Made by a program: the position numbers and the translations under genes. From DATFVJ01 sp963851085 (GTDB lineage: Bacteria > Actinomycetota > Actinomycetes > Streptosporangiales > Streptosporangiaceae): a stretch of 64,000 bases of DNA. Of this stretch, positions 18,795 to 29,300 are shown in pieces (the stretch's first letter is position 1; each line of letters begins with the position of its first letter). The stretch covers positions 682,001-746,000 of the forward strand of contig CAWKNX010000010.1 in assembly GCA_963851085.1 (NCBI GenBank), written 5' to 3'. The notes under the pieces are model-generated. The model saw only the letters and a list, made by a program, of their open reading frames with translations, searched no databases and was not told where the DNA came from.

Positions 18795-18929
18795 TTAGCG
18801 CGAGCCGTAGTTGTACAGCGGCTGGTTGACGGGCGTAGACGCCCCATTGCCGACCACATTGAAGACCAGGACAGACCCCCCGGCTGCGAGCACCGCGCCG
18901 ATCGCGATAGCAACAAGCAAGCGAATCAC
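18795..18929 (-). CDS. 44-aa single-pass membrane protein, DUF2613-like
   Basis: GTG 18929 follows a strong AAGGAGG with 5-base spacing. The product begins MIRLLVAIAIGAVLAAGGSV, a single membrane span, and ends NQPLYNYGSR. In mycobacteria a small DUF2613 protein with one span and a similar Y-G-x-R-like end is encoded beside AftD; the same position here (directly downstream of the AftD gene on the same strand) supports the link. Function unknown; it may be an accessory of the arabinosyltransferase. Confidence 0.65.
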   Translation of the reverse strand: MIRLLVAIAIGAVLAAGGSVLVFNVVGNGASTPVNQPLYNYGSR

Positions 18930-19191
18930 TGCATCCTCCTTCGGCGGCACGAGCTGTCGGGCATGCAAAGACTCAAGCCGCAGCGTCTCAGCGGATGGGC
19001 AGGCATCACGCTAGGACGTGATATCAGCGACAGACTAGATCGGTGGCACAAAAAAATCTCCGACCATTACTTAAAAGTAGCAAAATATGACTTATTGTAA
19101 TTACCTCAATACGTTTCGTAACGACGGCGGTGAGGCTCAAAGCCGGGATGCACGCCAGGATCGCGCTACAGCCGGCGATGCAGGCGGCTCG
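18930..19191. other. AT-rich spacer downstream of aftD
   Basis: About 260 bp between the AftD stop and the small DUF2613-like gene. 19048-19120 is strikingly A+T-rich, with a run of seven A (a T-run on the minus strand) and the palindrome TACTTTTAAGTA. It may hold a terminator of aftD, a promoter for the small gene, or both; I cannot decide by eye. Confidence 0.4.
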
Positions 19192-22100
19192 TCAGCGCCA
19201 GACACCGGCATTCGCGTCGCGTGGAAAGTCTCCCCAGGCAAGATCGGCAATGAGCCGTGCGATGATCAGCACACAGAGCACTTGCGGGATCGTGCTCGCC
19301 ACCAGATTCAGCCCCGGGCCCTGGTACGCGGCCATGCGCAGGCGTTCCCCGACCCCGGAGCACGCGGACGCCGTCACCATGAGCGCGCAGATGGGCAAGG
19401 GCCCAGAGATCCGCCGGACCAGCGGCAACCTCGGCCCGCGGCCCAGCGTCACGAGGAAGCACACCGTCGCAACAGGCAGGATGATCGCGCCGGGGTACCC
19501 GGCTGTCCACACTCCGGCGACTGCGCTGAGCGGCACCGCCCAGAGCAGGCGGACGACGAGTGCGCGAGTGCCGGGCGCGGCCGGGGGAGGCGCTGGGAGC
19601 GGTACCAGCGGTTCCGGGCGGGCGAGCCCGAACGCCAGCAGCAAGAGCACCCCGAGCGCCGTGAACCCGGCGAACAGCGCGAGGCGGTAGGTGGAATCTG
19701 GTGCGTACGTCACGTGGACCTCGGCATAGGTTCCCGCCGGGACGATCCACGCTTGCTTCCAGCCGTCGATCCGCACGGGCCGCAGCACCGCCCGGCCGAT
19801 GCGCGCCTGCCAGCCGGCGTTGAAATTCTCGTTCACCTCGAGATAGGACTGCTTGCTCGCAGCAACAAGGAGAATCCGGTCCGACGTGGTCCAGCGCTCG
19901 ACGCTGACCGCGGCGTCGTACCCCGTCCCCGGACGGTACGCCGCGGGCCTGGCTACGGCGGCTTGCCGGCCTGGCCGTGCCACGGCGGATTGCGGTTGGG
20001 CCTGCTGCGCTGCCGCGGGGCGCTGGCCTGCCCGCGCCTCGGCCGCTAGCGACTGCGATCCGACCCGATCGACGACGACGGTGTCCACCTGGAACGCGTC
20101 ACTGCCGGCGTCGGCGACGCCGTTGGTGCCCTGAGCGACGGTGACAGGCCCACACACGGCGAAGCTCATCGGCTGGCCGGTGAGGAGCTGTGAAAAGGTG
20201 CCCGACACCCTCGTGGCCAGCAATGAACCGTTGAGCCGGATCGCGGGCCCCAGGCCGCAGGGCAGAGTGAACGCGGCCTGCGCGGGATCGCCGAGCGGGC
20301 GGACACCCGGGACGGTCACATCGGTGATCTGGAGCGGTGTCTCAAGCGGGGAGAACGTCAGCGTGATCCGGCTGGTCCGCATGGCGGGAAACGTGAGCTC
20401 TGCCGTGGCGCCGGTGATCCACCCGCCGCCGAGCTGGCGCGGCGACGAACCTCTGACCTGGACCTGGACCGGGCCGTCCGCGGCAGGAGGCCGGGTGATC
20501 GTGATCTCACTGAACCTGCGCGGGCGGGCCCAGGAGATCTTCAGCGACGGGTTCCTGTCGCCCGGTGCGGCAATCCAGGTTGTCGCTGGGTCACCGTCGA
20601 ACGCGGCGAGCGGAAGCTGCTGCGGCGCGGTCATCCAGGACGAACTGGCCGTGACCGTGGGCGCGCGGGAAACGCGCGCGTATGCCTGAAGCTGAGCCGG
20701 GCCGGTCAGGGTGGCGCTTCCGTACACCTGCGCTTGGTGTGGCGCAGTGACAGTGAAGCTGTGGTCGAAGCCGAACTGTTCCTCTACGGGCCTGGCGAGC
20801 TGTGGCGAGCAGACCCAGCGCAGCGGCGTGGGCATGCAGTCCGGGGCCGGAATTTCGGAGCGGGTCATCACGACCGTCGTCGGATCCTGGCCGCTGGGCG
20901 TCGTTACGTGCGGAAGCTGAATCGTGCGGCGCTGGGAGATTCCCTGAATGGAGATCTCCGAGATCGATACCTGGGCGCCCAGCCTCGGATGCGGGGCGTA
21001 CGCCAAGCCGGCGATACGGATCCGCAGCCAGGTTGTGGGCCGGTCAGGCACCCGCAGCACCTGCGGCGAGTCGTTTTGCTCGACCGGCTGGACGATCTGC
21101 CCCGCGGCGGTCTGCACCGCGACCTTGGTCACAGGTGGCCCGATCGCGCTGTCGGTGACGAACCTGACTTTGATCGTCGGAGTGATCACAGGATGCTGGA
21201 AGGCGACCTGGATCCACTGCCCGACCGGGCCGTCCCAGCTACCTGATTCCCACGCCGTGCGGGTGTCGTGATCGAGCGCCGCGTACGGCAGGTAGCCGGT
21301 CGCCTCCTGCACGGGGATCGCGCCGATGTCCGAGGCTGAGGAGGACGCCGTCACATTCTTGACGCCCTGGTATGCGGCGACGGTCATATAACGCTGCCAC
21401 CCGGGCTCGAGGTAGTCATCGGCCCCGAGGAACGTGCTGGCGGGCTCATCAGCGGTCAGCGTGGGCGAACGGGCGGTACGCGGTTCGCCGAATTCAACGA
21501 CGCGGCGGCGCAGCCCATCCGAGACAACTGACTGGCTGGCGGGAATGGAGCCCCCATCGGAGTTCAGCAGGACAGGCCGGCCCGCGAGCACGCCCTCGTC
21601 GGCGAGCGTCAGGAGCGTTTCCGGGGCTCCGTAGACGCGCAGCGTCTGGCTCGCGGGCTGTACCGCCGCGACGTCCTGGGCGCCAGAGACCTGGTAGACG
21701 AGCAATGGCCGGTAGAACGGGTCGAATGCCGTTGTCGCATCGTCCGGCTCGAGTGATCCGGCGAACGGGTGGGCGGCGTCCCAGAACTCGGCCGCCAGGT
21801 GCAGCCCCGGTGAGAAGTTGATTGCCTGAAGCACGCGGGACGGCCAGGCGCCCGAAAGGTCGGACCGGATGAGGTCGTTGCGCACGAGGATGTACCGCAC
21901 GCCCATCTGGGCCAGCAATGGTGCCAGGCCAGGGGACCCTTCACCGTCGGTGAGCCGCGTGTCGATGGCGTCGAGCAGCCGGGTCAGGCCGACAGAGCCC
22001 TGCGGCACGACCGAGCGGGCGGCCCAGCGTGCGGTGGACAGCGGCTGCATCACGTCGTCGAGTGGCCGTCCCCATACGTACTCGCCGAACCGTGCCCCAG

Positions 22101-23535
22101 GGACCTCAAGTACCGCCTGATTGCCCGCATGCTCGTTCAGCCAGTGGGTCGCGTCCAGCCAGTACTGCGGGATCTGCTGGAAGTCCCCCGAGGAGGAGAG
22201 CCCATTGCTGAAGGCCGGCAAGGCCACGCCCGCTATCGCGGCCATGGTGAGCGCGCTGATGGTGATCCTGAGCCGCGGGAATCGAAGCGGCGCGAGAATG
22301 TGGGCGAGCCCGACCGCGATCGGGAGCCGGACCAGCGGATCGAATTTCCGCACGTTGCGCATTGGCGCCAGCGGGCCGTCGATGATGTGGCGGATCGGCT
22401 CGGCCAGCGGGTTGCCCAGGCTGCTCACATAACCAGCGGTGATGATGAGCAAGCCGAGCAGCAAGCGTCCCGAGCAGGAACCTGCGCTCGGGCAGGCTTC
22501 GGCGGGCGAGGCCCGCCAGGCCAAGACCCGCGACGAGGCCGGTAAGCACGACCAGGGTGAATCTCGACCGTGAGCCGCGTAACCCACCGGCCACCATGGC
22601 TGGCCGTCCGACGATGAGGTAGTTGACCCAGTCCTCAGTGCCACGGAACGTGTTGGTCAGGCTCGTCACCGCGGTGGTGATGGAGGCACTTTCCGTGTAC
22701 GGCAGGAACGAGAAGCCGTATCTACCCGAGCAGGGCCAGCGGCGACCACCCACCAGAGCGTGGCCGCCGTGACCGCCAGCGCCCACCAGCCGAGGATCCG
22801 CCAGCGCCGCACGGACGTGCGGGCACACAGTATGTAGATCAGTGGCGGGATCAGGACGGCGAAAGTCGCCGTGGCGTTCAGGCCGCTGGCCAGGGCCACG
22901 GCGACCCCGGACCGCAAGGCGGCCCGCACCCGGCTTCCCCCGTGCGCGGCCGTTATGAGCGGTAGCAGGATCCACGGCAGCATCGCCGCGGGCAGGAACT
23001 CAGATGAGAGCTGGCCAAGGAGGCCGAGCCCGCGTGGACACATCGCGTATCCGAGGCCAGCGACGATCTGTGTCATCGGGGTGCCTACGCCGAGGCGGGC
23101 GGCTACCCTCGTCGTGCCGGTAAAAGCGGCGATGAGAACAGCTGCCAGCCAAAGCCGCTGGATCACCCATGGCTGCATCCCGGCCAGGTGCCCGAGCCAG
23201 AAGAATGGCCCCATCGGGAAGAAATAGCCTGCCGCCTGATCCTGGAGCTGGCCAAACTGGGCCGGGTCCCACAGGTGCAGCCCCCTGCTGAGGAACCCGC
23301 CCGGGTTGATCGCCATGTCCAGCTTGGTATCGGCGATGATCTTGCCCGGCCTGGTGACGAAGGCAAGCATGGTAAGCAGAAGGCAGCATACGACTATCCA
23401 GATGGCACGCCGCAGGCGCTCGTCCAGCCCGCTCGGCCGTCCAGGCGGCCCGTCCTCGGGCTCGAGGAGCCATTGGGTTAACGGCCGGATCGTACCGCCC
23501 AGGCCCTTGGTGGCTAGCCCGGTCACCGAGGCCAC
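19192..23535 (-). CDS. aftD: alpha-(1->3)-arabinofuranosyltransferase AftD-like (DUF3367), frameshifted
   Basis: Corrected length is about 1,447 codons, typical of AftD (about 1,400 aa). The N-part (23535 to about 22740) shows the GT-C hallmark ADTKLDMAINPGGFLSRGL, YFFPMGPFFWLGHLAGM and PWVIQRLWLAAVLIA. The frame is then lost near 22720-22745, continues in another frame (YGFSFLPYTESASITTAV), and returns to the first frame near 22465 (LLLGLLIITAGYVSSLGNP). The rest holds DUF3367 and F5/8-type carbohydrate-binding regions and a C-terminal membrane span block. It should transfer arabinose from decaprenyl-phospho-arabinose outside the membrane. GTG 23535 or GTG 23526 (GTGA overlap with GT4) is the start. 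Several small indels in an otherwise conserved gene point to base-calling errors. Confidence 0.8.
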
Positions 23536-24854
23536 AGTCGTCGGCTCGCCTCCCCGACCTCATGTCCCAGCAGGCGCTCAAGCGATGTCGGTTCGCGCAG
23601 TTCCTCCGCAGTGCCTGCGCATTCCATGAGGATGTCCCGTACCGGACCTTCCGCGACGATCGTATGGCCACCGTCCACGTCGTGGTATCGGATCAGCCGG
23701 GCGTCCGCCGAAGTGCCCCGCGAGCTGCTCCGCTGGATCGCGGCCGAGAGCAGTGCGGCAAATCGTTCGGCGCTGCGGGCCCAGCTAAAGCATGCGGCCC
23801 ATTGACGGCACGCGGCCTGGACGTTCGCGCGCCGCAGTGGGTCGGCGAGTTCCTTGAGCGCCCGCTCGACGACATTCTCCATCGCCTCACCGCTCGCCAC
23901 GAGCCACCCGGTCTCGCCGTCGCGGACCGCGTCGCGCAGACCGTCCACGTCGTAGGCGGCGGTGGGAACCCCAAGTGCCGCCGCCTCGAGGACGCACAGC
24001 CCCCATCCCTCACCCTGTGACGTGTTGAGGTGGAGCAGGGAGCCAGCCACGTATGCGGCCTTTTCCTGCTCGGGAAGGTAGCCGTGCAATCGCACGACGC
24101 CGCCGAGGCCGCGCTCCGCGATCTGCCCGGCAAGCTCACCGGAGCCTGGCCCGCGGCCGATCACGTGGATAGTGATGCCGCGGCCCGCGAGCCGCGCCGC
24201 CACATCCAGTACCCGGGTCGCCCTCTTGTGGGCGACGAGTCTGCCCACCCAGGTGAGTGCCATCGGCTCGGGGTGCGCCGCCGCCTCTTCCGGCTGCGTC
24301 ACCGAGACCCCGTTCGGCACCAGGTAGACCGGCCCCGTCCACCGCAGCCGTTCCCGCATCGCCTGGAGGGTCGAAGGTGAACAGGCTATGCACGCGTGCC
24401 GCCGGTAACACCACTTGGCGACCGGACCTTCAAGCAGCCGCCCTACCCAGGCCAGCCAGCCGGGGAAGTGAACGCCGAACTGGCGATCGTGGACATGGTG
24501 CATGAGGCAGAACACGGGAACCCGCTTCGGCAGCACCCACGGCGTGAAAAAGGGGATGCCGTTCTGGCAATCGACGACGGCGTCGAACGACCTGCGGTGC
24601 ACCAGCATCCACAGCAGCACCAGCGGATAAACGGAGAAACGGCCGCCAATGCGGACGACCTCGACGCCGTCCCGCCTGTCACGCCGCCGCTGCCCCGGTG
24701 CCCGGCACGTGACAAAGCACACCCTGGCACCGCGGCGGACGAGCCTGCTCGCCATCTCCCAGGCGTAACGCTCGGCGCCTCCGGCGTCGGGATGCCACGG
24801 GTCACGCCAGTTGACGATGGCGATGCGGCGGCCATCGAGTTCGAACAGCATCAT
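23523..24854 (-). CDS. family 4 glycosyltransferase
   Basis: This encodes 443 aa from ATG 24854. GT-B fold features are NWRDPWHPDAGGAERYAWEM at the N-terminus, LVPNGVSV, LTWVGRLVAHKRATRVLDVA, IGRGPGSGEL and the E-x7-E type EGWGLCVLEAAALGVP in Glycos_transf_1. It retains a nucleotide-sugar donor and acts in the cytosol. The stop overlaps the aftD start by GTGA, so the two are co-translated. The last 65 residues extend beyond the GT domain. It likely builds an early intermediate of the same glycan. Confidence 0.85.
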   Translation of the reverse strand: MMLFELDGRRIAIVNWRDPWHPDAGGAERYAWEMASRLVRRGARVCFVTCRAPGQRRRDRRDGVEVVRIGGRFSVYPLVLLWMLVHRRSFDAVVDCQNGIPFFTPWVLPKRVPVFCLMHHVHDRQFGVHFPGWLAWVGRLLEGPVAKWCYRRHACIACSPSTLQAMRERLRWTGPVYLVPNGVSVTQPEEAAAHPEPMALTWVGRLVAHKRATRVLDVAARLAGRGITIHVIGRGPGSGELAGQIAERGLGGVVRLHGYLPEQEKAAYVAGSLLHLNTSQGEGWGLCVLEAAALGVPTAAYDVDGLRDAVRDGETGWLVASGEAMENVVERALKELADPLRRANVQAACRQWAACFSWARSAERFAALLSAAIQRSSSRGTSADARLIRYHDVDGGHTIVAEGPVRDILMECAGTAEELREPTSLERLLGHEVGEASRRLWPR

Positions 24855-25001
24855 GTCGGCCAGGATTCATTCCGTTGCGTGGCGTCTTCGCACGGCAGCC
24901 TGCGTCTCACGACACTCGCTCCACGCTGCCGGTGGGCATGACACTAGGCGATGGCAGGGCCGACTTCAGGCCATTTGTTGCCTCGACAGTAACATTCCGG
25001 C

Positions 25002-26417
25002 ATGCCCCGGCATCTGCCGCTAAAGTGTCACCCGCCGATGCTGACACCACTACGCCCGGGAGCACGAGTCCAACTGCGGGCGCACCGAGGGCCGGGCATT
25101 AGGCCGCGGCGCGTCGGCCATTCCGTGGCAGTCCTGGCCGTCACCTGCGTGGTCGTGGCGTTCGCGCAGGCCGGATGCTCGGGGCCCACCAACGGTGCTG
25201 GCTCTGCGGCCGGGCAGGCCACCGCGCACGCGGCTACCTGCCAGCCGGTCCGGGCGGTTTCCGTGCGGCCGGACACCGAATTCGGCAACCTCTTCCGGAG
25301 CTACGGCGACCAGAACGTCCTCGGCCTCCGCTGGACCGGCAGCGACGGCACGTGGTCTGTTCGCCTGCCGGACGGCCAGACGCTCTGGAACATGGGTGAC
25401 ACCTTCATGGGCGCGGTGCATCCACCGGACGCTTTTCATCTCACCTGGTGGCGCGATCCCCCGGCGGCCACCGGATCCGATTCGTGGTTCATCCGCAACT
25501 CGGGCCTGCTTCAGCAATCGCCGTTTCAGGGCGGACGCCTCACCACCACCCTCTACCGTTTTTCACCGGACGGAGTCCCCACGTCGTGGGTGGCAGAGCC
25601 GGGCCGGCACCTTCGCTACGGCCCCGGTGCCGCCGTCGTTGAGCCAGCGGCGCCGGGCTCCCGCACAAAGGTCCTCCGCCTGTTCGATGTGGTGATCAGC
25701 GACGCGGACACGCCGAGGTACCCGTTCGGATTCGATGCGGCATCGGTGGTCGTCACGTTCGGCCTCAGCCACCTGTCGCGGCCCGTCTCGATCGTCACTC
25801 TCCCCAAAGGTCCTGGCCCTGACCCGGCACACCAGGTGTTCTTCGGCTTCGCCGCGGTGACCTCGGGTGCGTTCACCTATGTCTTCGGCGGCACGGGCAA
25901 TGCGCCGCTCGAGGCGAGCGCCTATCTGGCCCGCTACCGCACCGGCGCCGCGGCCGATCAGTCGGCGTGGCAGTACTGGGATGGCGCTTCGTGGTCTCCT
26001 GACATCCAGGTTGCCCAGCCCGTCCTGCCGTACAGCGCGAATTCGGGCGGCGCATCGCCCGGTTATTCGGTCGCCAGGTGGGGTTCGACCTGGGTGCTTT
26101 TCACGGTGGCTGACGAGCACGGCGAAGACATCGGGCCCATTGTTAGTTACTGGGCTTGCGCGCCGACAGGGCCGTGGCACGGGCCATACCGCGTATACCA
26201 GCCACCGCAGACGGTCGCAGGCGGGTCCTCGGGAAACATGCTCGAGTACAACCCGCACGTACATCCCGAATGGACGAACGGCTCCGGCCTGCTCCTCAGC
26301 TATGACATCAACGATTTCCTGCTGAGCGCGGTGGCCAGCGTCATCGAGGCCAACGTCAACCTGTACCGCCCGCAGTTCATCCGCATAAAGCTCGGGCCGG
26401 TGCACGCACGGAAGTGA
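25002..26417 (+). CDS. exported DUF4185/DUF5005-like protein
   Basis: This encodes up to 471 aa. The N-terminus has a hydrophobic segment near residues 45-60 (VAVLAVTCVVVAFAQAGC). The Cys could be lipidated, but the -3 residue is Gln, so the lipobox is atypical. The mature part shows QNVLGLRWTGSDGTWSVRL, QTLWNMGDTFMG and later GSWVARWGSTW-like blades, as in DUF4185-type beta-propeller proteins. ATG 25002 lacks a clear ribosome site and ATG 25038 is an alternative. It diverges from the GT4 gene. I infer an extracellular glycan-binding or hydrolysing protein, without proof. Confidence 0.65.
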   Translation: MPRHLPLKCHPPMLTPLRPGARVQLRAHRGPGIRPRRVGHSVAVLAVTCVVVAFAQAGCSGPTNGAGSAAGQATAHAATCQPVRAVSVRPDTEFGNLFRSYGDQNVLGLRWTGSDGTWSVRLPDGQTLWNMGDTFMGAVHPPDAFHLTWWRDPPAATGSDSWFIRNSGLLQQSPFQGGRLTTTLYRFSPDGVPTSWVAEPGRHLRYGPGAAVVEPAAPGSRTKVLRLFDVVISDADTPRYPFGFDAASVVVTFGLSHLSRPVSIVTLPKGPGPDPAHQVFFGFAAVTSGAFTYVFGGTGNAPLEASAYLARYRTGAAADQSAWQYWDGASWSPDIQVAQPVLPYSANSGGASPGYSVARWGSTWVLFTVADEHGEDIGPIVSYWACAPTGPWHGPYRVYQPPQTVAGGSSGNMLEYNPHVHPEWTNGSGLLLSYDINDFLLSAVASVIEANVNLYRPQFIRIKLGPVHARK

Positions 26418-26421
26418 CCGG

Positions 26422-27195
26422 TCAGTCCGGGCGGAACAGCACCAGGTTGAGGTAACGGTCGCGCTGCCTCGCCAGCCGTCCAGCCAGTCCGCGCGCCGCC
26501 ACGTGCGCGTTCTCCCGCTGGTGGGCCGCCAGGTCGAAGGCATCCAGGGGGATCCAGGACTGGCCCGGCATCACGTGCCCGCGGTAACCCCACTCGCCAA
26601 GAAGGTGTACGACGTCCTCAATCGGCTGATGGCGGGTTTCCAGTTCGAGCAGGAGCAGCGGCGCGTCGCGCCGTATCGTCTGCTCGGCCCCCCGCAGCGC
26701 GGGCGCCTCATGGCCTTCGATGTCCATCTTGATGAAGCGGACATCGGCGAGGCCGAGGCTGTCGATGGTCACCCGTTTCACCGTGACCGACCGCTCGCTC
26801 CGGTGCTCAAGGGATGCGAGCCCTTCAGCGCCGCGCCCTCCGCCAGGAAGCCAGAGTTCGGCCGTGCCTGTCTGGTCCGATGCGGCCGCCTCGACGACGG
26901 TGACGGCCGGGAAGCCGGTCCGCACCAGCCGTGCCAGGGCCGGGTTGGGCTCGATCGCCACGACTCGGTCAGCCAGTCGGGACAGGCGGGCCGTCCATGG
27001 CCCGTACCACGCTCCGACGTCGACCGCGGTGCCGCCGCGCGGCGCCCAGGTTGTGATCCGCGCCAGTTCGACCTCGACGCGGGGATAGATGCCGCGCATG
27101 ACAGCGGCGAATGCCCGCCCGGGCACGATCCTCGCCACGGCGGAGCGGGCGGCGACACCAATGCCGGGCGATTCAGGTGCCGAGCGGACTGGCAT
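26422..27195 (-). CDS. FkbM family methyltransferase
   Basis: This encodes 257 aa from ATG 27195, which leaves the hairpin at 27231-27267 outside the gene; an open GTG at 27264 would run through it. Motif I is AVDVGAWYGPWTARLSRL, followed by VVAIEPNPALARLVR and the FkbM signature ADVRFIKMDIEGHEAPALRG. FkbM enzymes O-methylate sugars or polyketides. It ends 4 bp from the convergent DUF4185-like gene and follows the acyltransferase gene on the same strand, so glycan decoration is likely. Confidence 0.85.
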   Translation of the reverse strand: MPVRSAPESPGIGVAARSAVARIVPGRAFAAVMRGIYPRVEVELARITTWAPRGGTAVDVGAWYGPWTARLSRLADRVVAIEPNPALARLVRTGFPAVTVVEAAASDQTGTAELWLPGGGRGAEGLASLEHRSERSVTVKRVTIDSLGLADVRFIKMDIEGHEAPALRGAEQTIRRDAPLLLLELETRHQPIEDVVHLLGEWGYRGHVMPGQSWIPLDAFDLAAHQRENAHVAARGLAGRLARQRDRYLNLVLFRPD

Positions 27196-27230
27196 GGCGA
27201 ACGACGGTAGCAAGCACAAGCGCCGGTGGC

Positions 27231-27267
27231 CAGGTGCCGTCCCGCCAATTTGCCCGGACGGCACCTG
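27231..27267 (-). terminator. hairpin directly after the acyltransferase stop
   Basis: A perfect 12-bp stem (CAGGTGCCGTCC against its complement) with a 13-base loop. It begins one base after the acyltransferase stop and lies between that gene and the FkbM gene on the same strand. It may be a terminator or a stability hairpin that lowers FkbM expression. Confidence 0.65.
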
Positions 27268-28719
27268 TCAGGTGACGCCGGGCGGGGCACCGCTGTCGGG
27301 CTGCGCCAGCATGGGCCCGGGGGAGGCGCCGCCCTCAGCCATGGCCGCCGTTCTCCTGGCCGACAGCGCAGGAGTCGAGTGGCGGCCGTGCGGCTGCCGC
27401 CGGGTGCGATGGGACAGGCGCAACACCGGGCGCTCGATGCAGAAATAGCCGACCGCCGACGCCGCGACGGTCAGCAGCCCGACGGCGACCGTGAGGCCGA
27501 TGACATCGATCGTGGTGTACGTGCCGCCGTGGAAATTATCCTTCAGGTGCATCAAATTGAAGAAGGCAAATATTATAAGGAACTGCCAGAGGAACACGCC
27601 ATAGGATATTTTTCCGAGAAATCGCATGACGCGGTGGCCGAGCAGCCTGTTGAAGCGGGTCTGCCCAGGCGGCTGGAATGCGGCTGTCGCGACAACGACA
27701 CCCGCCACGATGGTGTACAGGGCCGCCCTCATCTCGGTGCTCCATATGTCAGGAATCTGGATTCCCTCAGGTCCCGTTATGGGTGTGCACGCGATGGCGA
27801 AGACGAGCGCGGCGATGAGCCAGCAGGCGCCTGACGAGAACCCGACCGTGCGGCAGAACCGGCGCACAGGTCCATCGGGACCGGGCTCGGCCTGCGCCCA
27901 CACGGTGACGACCGCGATGGCCATTCCCGCCGCGAACCACGTGGTCAGTTGCGGCAGCGTGGCCCCGAGCCAGAACTGGGGGCTCGGGTAGAACGTCACG
28001 ATGATGAAGGCGTACGAGGACGCGGCCAGCCAGGCGATCCCGGTGAGCAGCCGTTTGGCCCGCAGATTGATGTCGGGGCCGGCGCGGCGGGTGAGCCGGC
28101 CAAGCGCAGCCGCGATCAGTGGGAGGGCGAGGTAGAACGAGACCTCGACGGCCAGGCTCCACATCTGGGCGAGCCCTCGTGCGCCGGTGCCTGGCCACCA
28201 CGGATGGGGGTTATAGATCTGGAGCATGAAAAGGTACTGCGTCCACGTCAAGGGCGAGCCGGCATGAGCCGGGTTCAGCGTCGGCAGCGCGATGAGGACG
28301 GCCACCCAGTAGGCCGGCAAGATGCGCAGCCCGCGCCGCCACAGATACCGGCGCACGTTGGGGCCTTCCCTGCCCTGGAGCGCGGCGCTGGCCCAGGGGC
28401 GGAAGAGCAGGAGCCCGGAAAGCGTGAAGAAGATCGGCACGCCGATGTCGCCGCGGGACACCACCCATGACGCGGGCGTTCCGGTGAACTGGTAGCCAGT
28501 CTCCCCGCCAACGTGGATCAGGAGGACGCTGAAAGCGGCGATCGCGCGGATCCCGTCGAGCGCGTCCTGATGGCCGGAGACCGCCGGCAGGTCGCGCCGG
28601 GATGTGGCCGCAGCGGTTGGCTGATCCGTGGCCGCCCGCCGTTGGCTCAGCTGCGGCTGGTGGTCGGCGTCGCGGCCGCCGGGCTGCGGCCGGCCTGTAT
28701 GTGCCATCTCCACAGGCAC
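27268..28719 (-). CDS. membrane acyltransferase (OafA/YrhL, Acyl_transf_3)
   Basis: This encodes up to 483 aa. After a polar N-tail of about 55 residues comes LDGIRAIAAFSVLLIHVGG with the R...H pair typical of the family, then about 10 membrane spans. It lacks an SGNH domain at the C-terminus. The family transfers acetyl or other acyl groups to sugars of surface glycans. GTG 28719, GTG 28713 and ATG 28707 are all usable; AAGGA fits GTG 28713 best. It heads a two-gene unit with the FkbM methyltransferase. Confidence 0.85.
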   Translation of the reverse strand: MPVEMAHTGRPQPGGRDADHQPQLSQRRAATDQPTAAATSRRDLPAVSGHQDALDGIRAIAAFSVLLIHVGGETGYQFTGTPASWVVSRGDIGVPIFFTLSGLLLFRPWASAALQGREGPNVRRYLWRRGLRILPAYWVAVLIALPTLNPAHAGSPLTWTQYLFMLQIYNPHPWWPGTGARGLAQMWSLAVEVSFYLALPLIAAALGRLTRRAGPDINLRAKRLLTGIAWLAASSYAFIIVTFYPSPQFWLGATLPQLTTWFAAGMAIAVVTVWAQAEPGPDGPVRRFCRTVGFSSGACWLIAALVFAIACTPITGPEGIQIPDIWSTEMRAALYTIVAGVVVATAAFQPPGQTRFNRLLGHRVMRFLGKISYGVFLWQFLIIFAFFNLMHLKDNFHGGTYTTIDVIGLTVAVGLLTVAASAVGYFCIERPVLRLSHRTRRQPHGRHSTPALSARRTAAMAEGGASPGPMLAQPDSGAPPGVT

Positions 28720-29175
28720 GTCCTTGACGACCGCACTTTCCGGCTGCGGGTGACCTGGCTCAGTAACCGTGCCTCACCTCACCTCATGCTCCGCGATGAT
28801 GCCCCTCGTGCGCCATGAGCTCCGGTTCCTGAGCTGGCCACGATACCCCTTACCGGACACAACCCGCTTTGCCGGTCAACTCGCGCGCCCGGTCCACCCG
28901 AGACAGCGGGTGCCGTCACCGAACGGCGGGGCTGCCGCCGGGGAATGGCAGGACCGCCGCCGGGGAATGGCAGGGCTGCCGTCACGGAACGGCGGTGCCG
29001 TCACGGACCGGCGGGCTGCCGTGCGAACGCGCACGGGATAGCTCCAGCGCCGAAAAGTTACTATTCGGTATACCTCTGGCTTGTGAGCTGTATCACGTTC
29101 TAGTCTTGTGACACCCCAGGCGCTGGCGGTGACTCTTGCTCCTCGGGTGACGAGGCTGGGTCAAGGAGGACCGTG
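28720..29175. other. promoter-containing spacer with short GC repeats
   Basis: Between the divergent acyltransferase and DUF3068 genes. 28920-29030 holds imperfect 23-33 bp units built on GAACGGCGGGGCTGCCG and CGCCGGGGAATGGCAGG. No gene is supported before the small ORF at 29176. Promoters for both directions should lie here but I do not assign boxes. Confidence 0.5.
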
Positions 29176-29265
29176 ATGACGAGTCATGCAGTAGTTGCCG
29201 TCACGGCCCACGGTGATCTGACCCGGATTTCGCGTCACCAGGCAACACCACGCCTGAACCACTGA
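29176..29265 (+). CDS. possible 29-aa leader peptide
   Basis: ATG 29176 follows CAAGGAGGA with good spacing and is open for 29 codons (begins MTSHAVVAVTAHGDL, ends PRLNH). It lies 35 bp upstream of the DUF3068 start. The product resembles nothing I know. The strong ribosome site is the only support; it may be a translated leader or chance. Confidence 0.3.
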   Translation: MTSHAVVAVTAHGDLTRISRHQATPRLNH

Positions 29266-29300
29266 GCCGCGCCGGCGGCCTTGCTGCACCAGGAGGACGA

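Noticed and set aside
19087..22545. Long plus-strand open frames over aftD
   Set aside because: They are antisense to AftD motifs and have Arg/Gly/Pro-rich composition typical of shadows in high-GC DNA.
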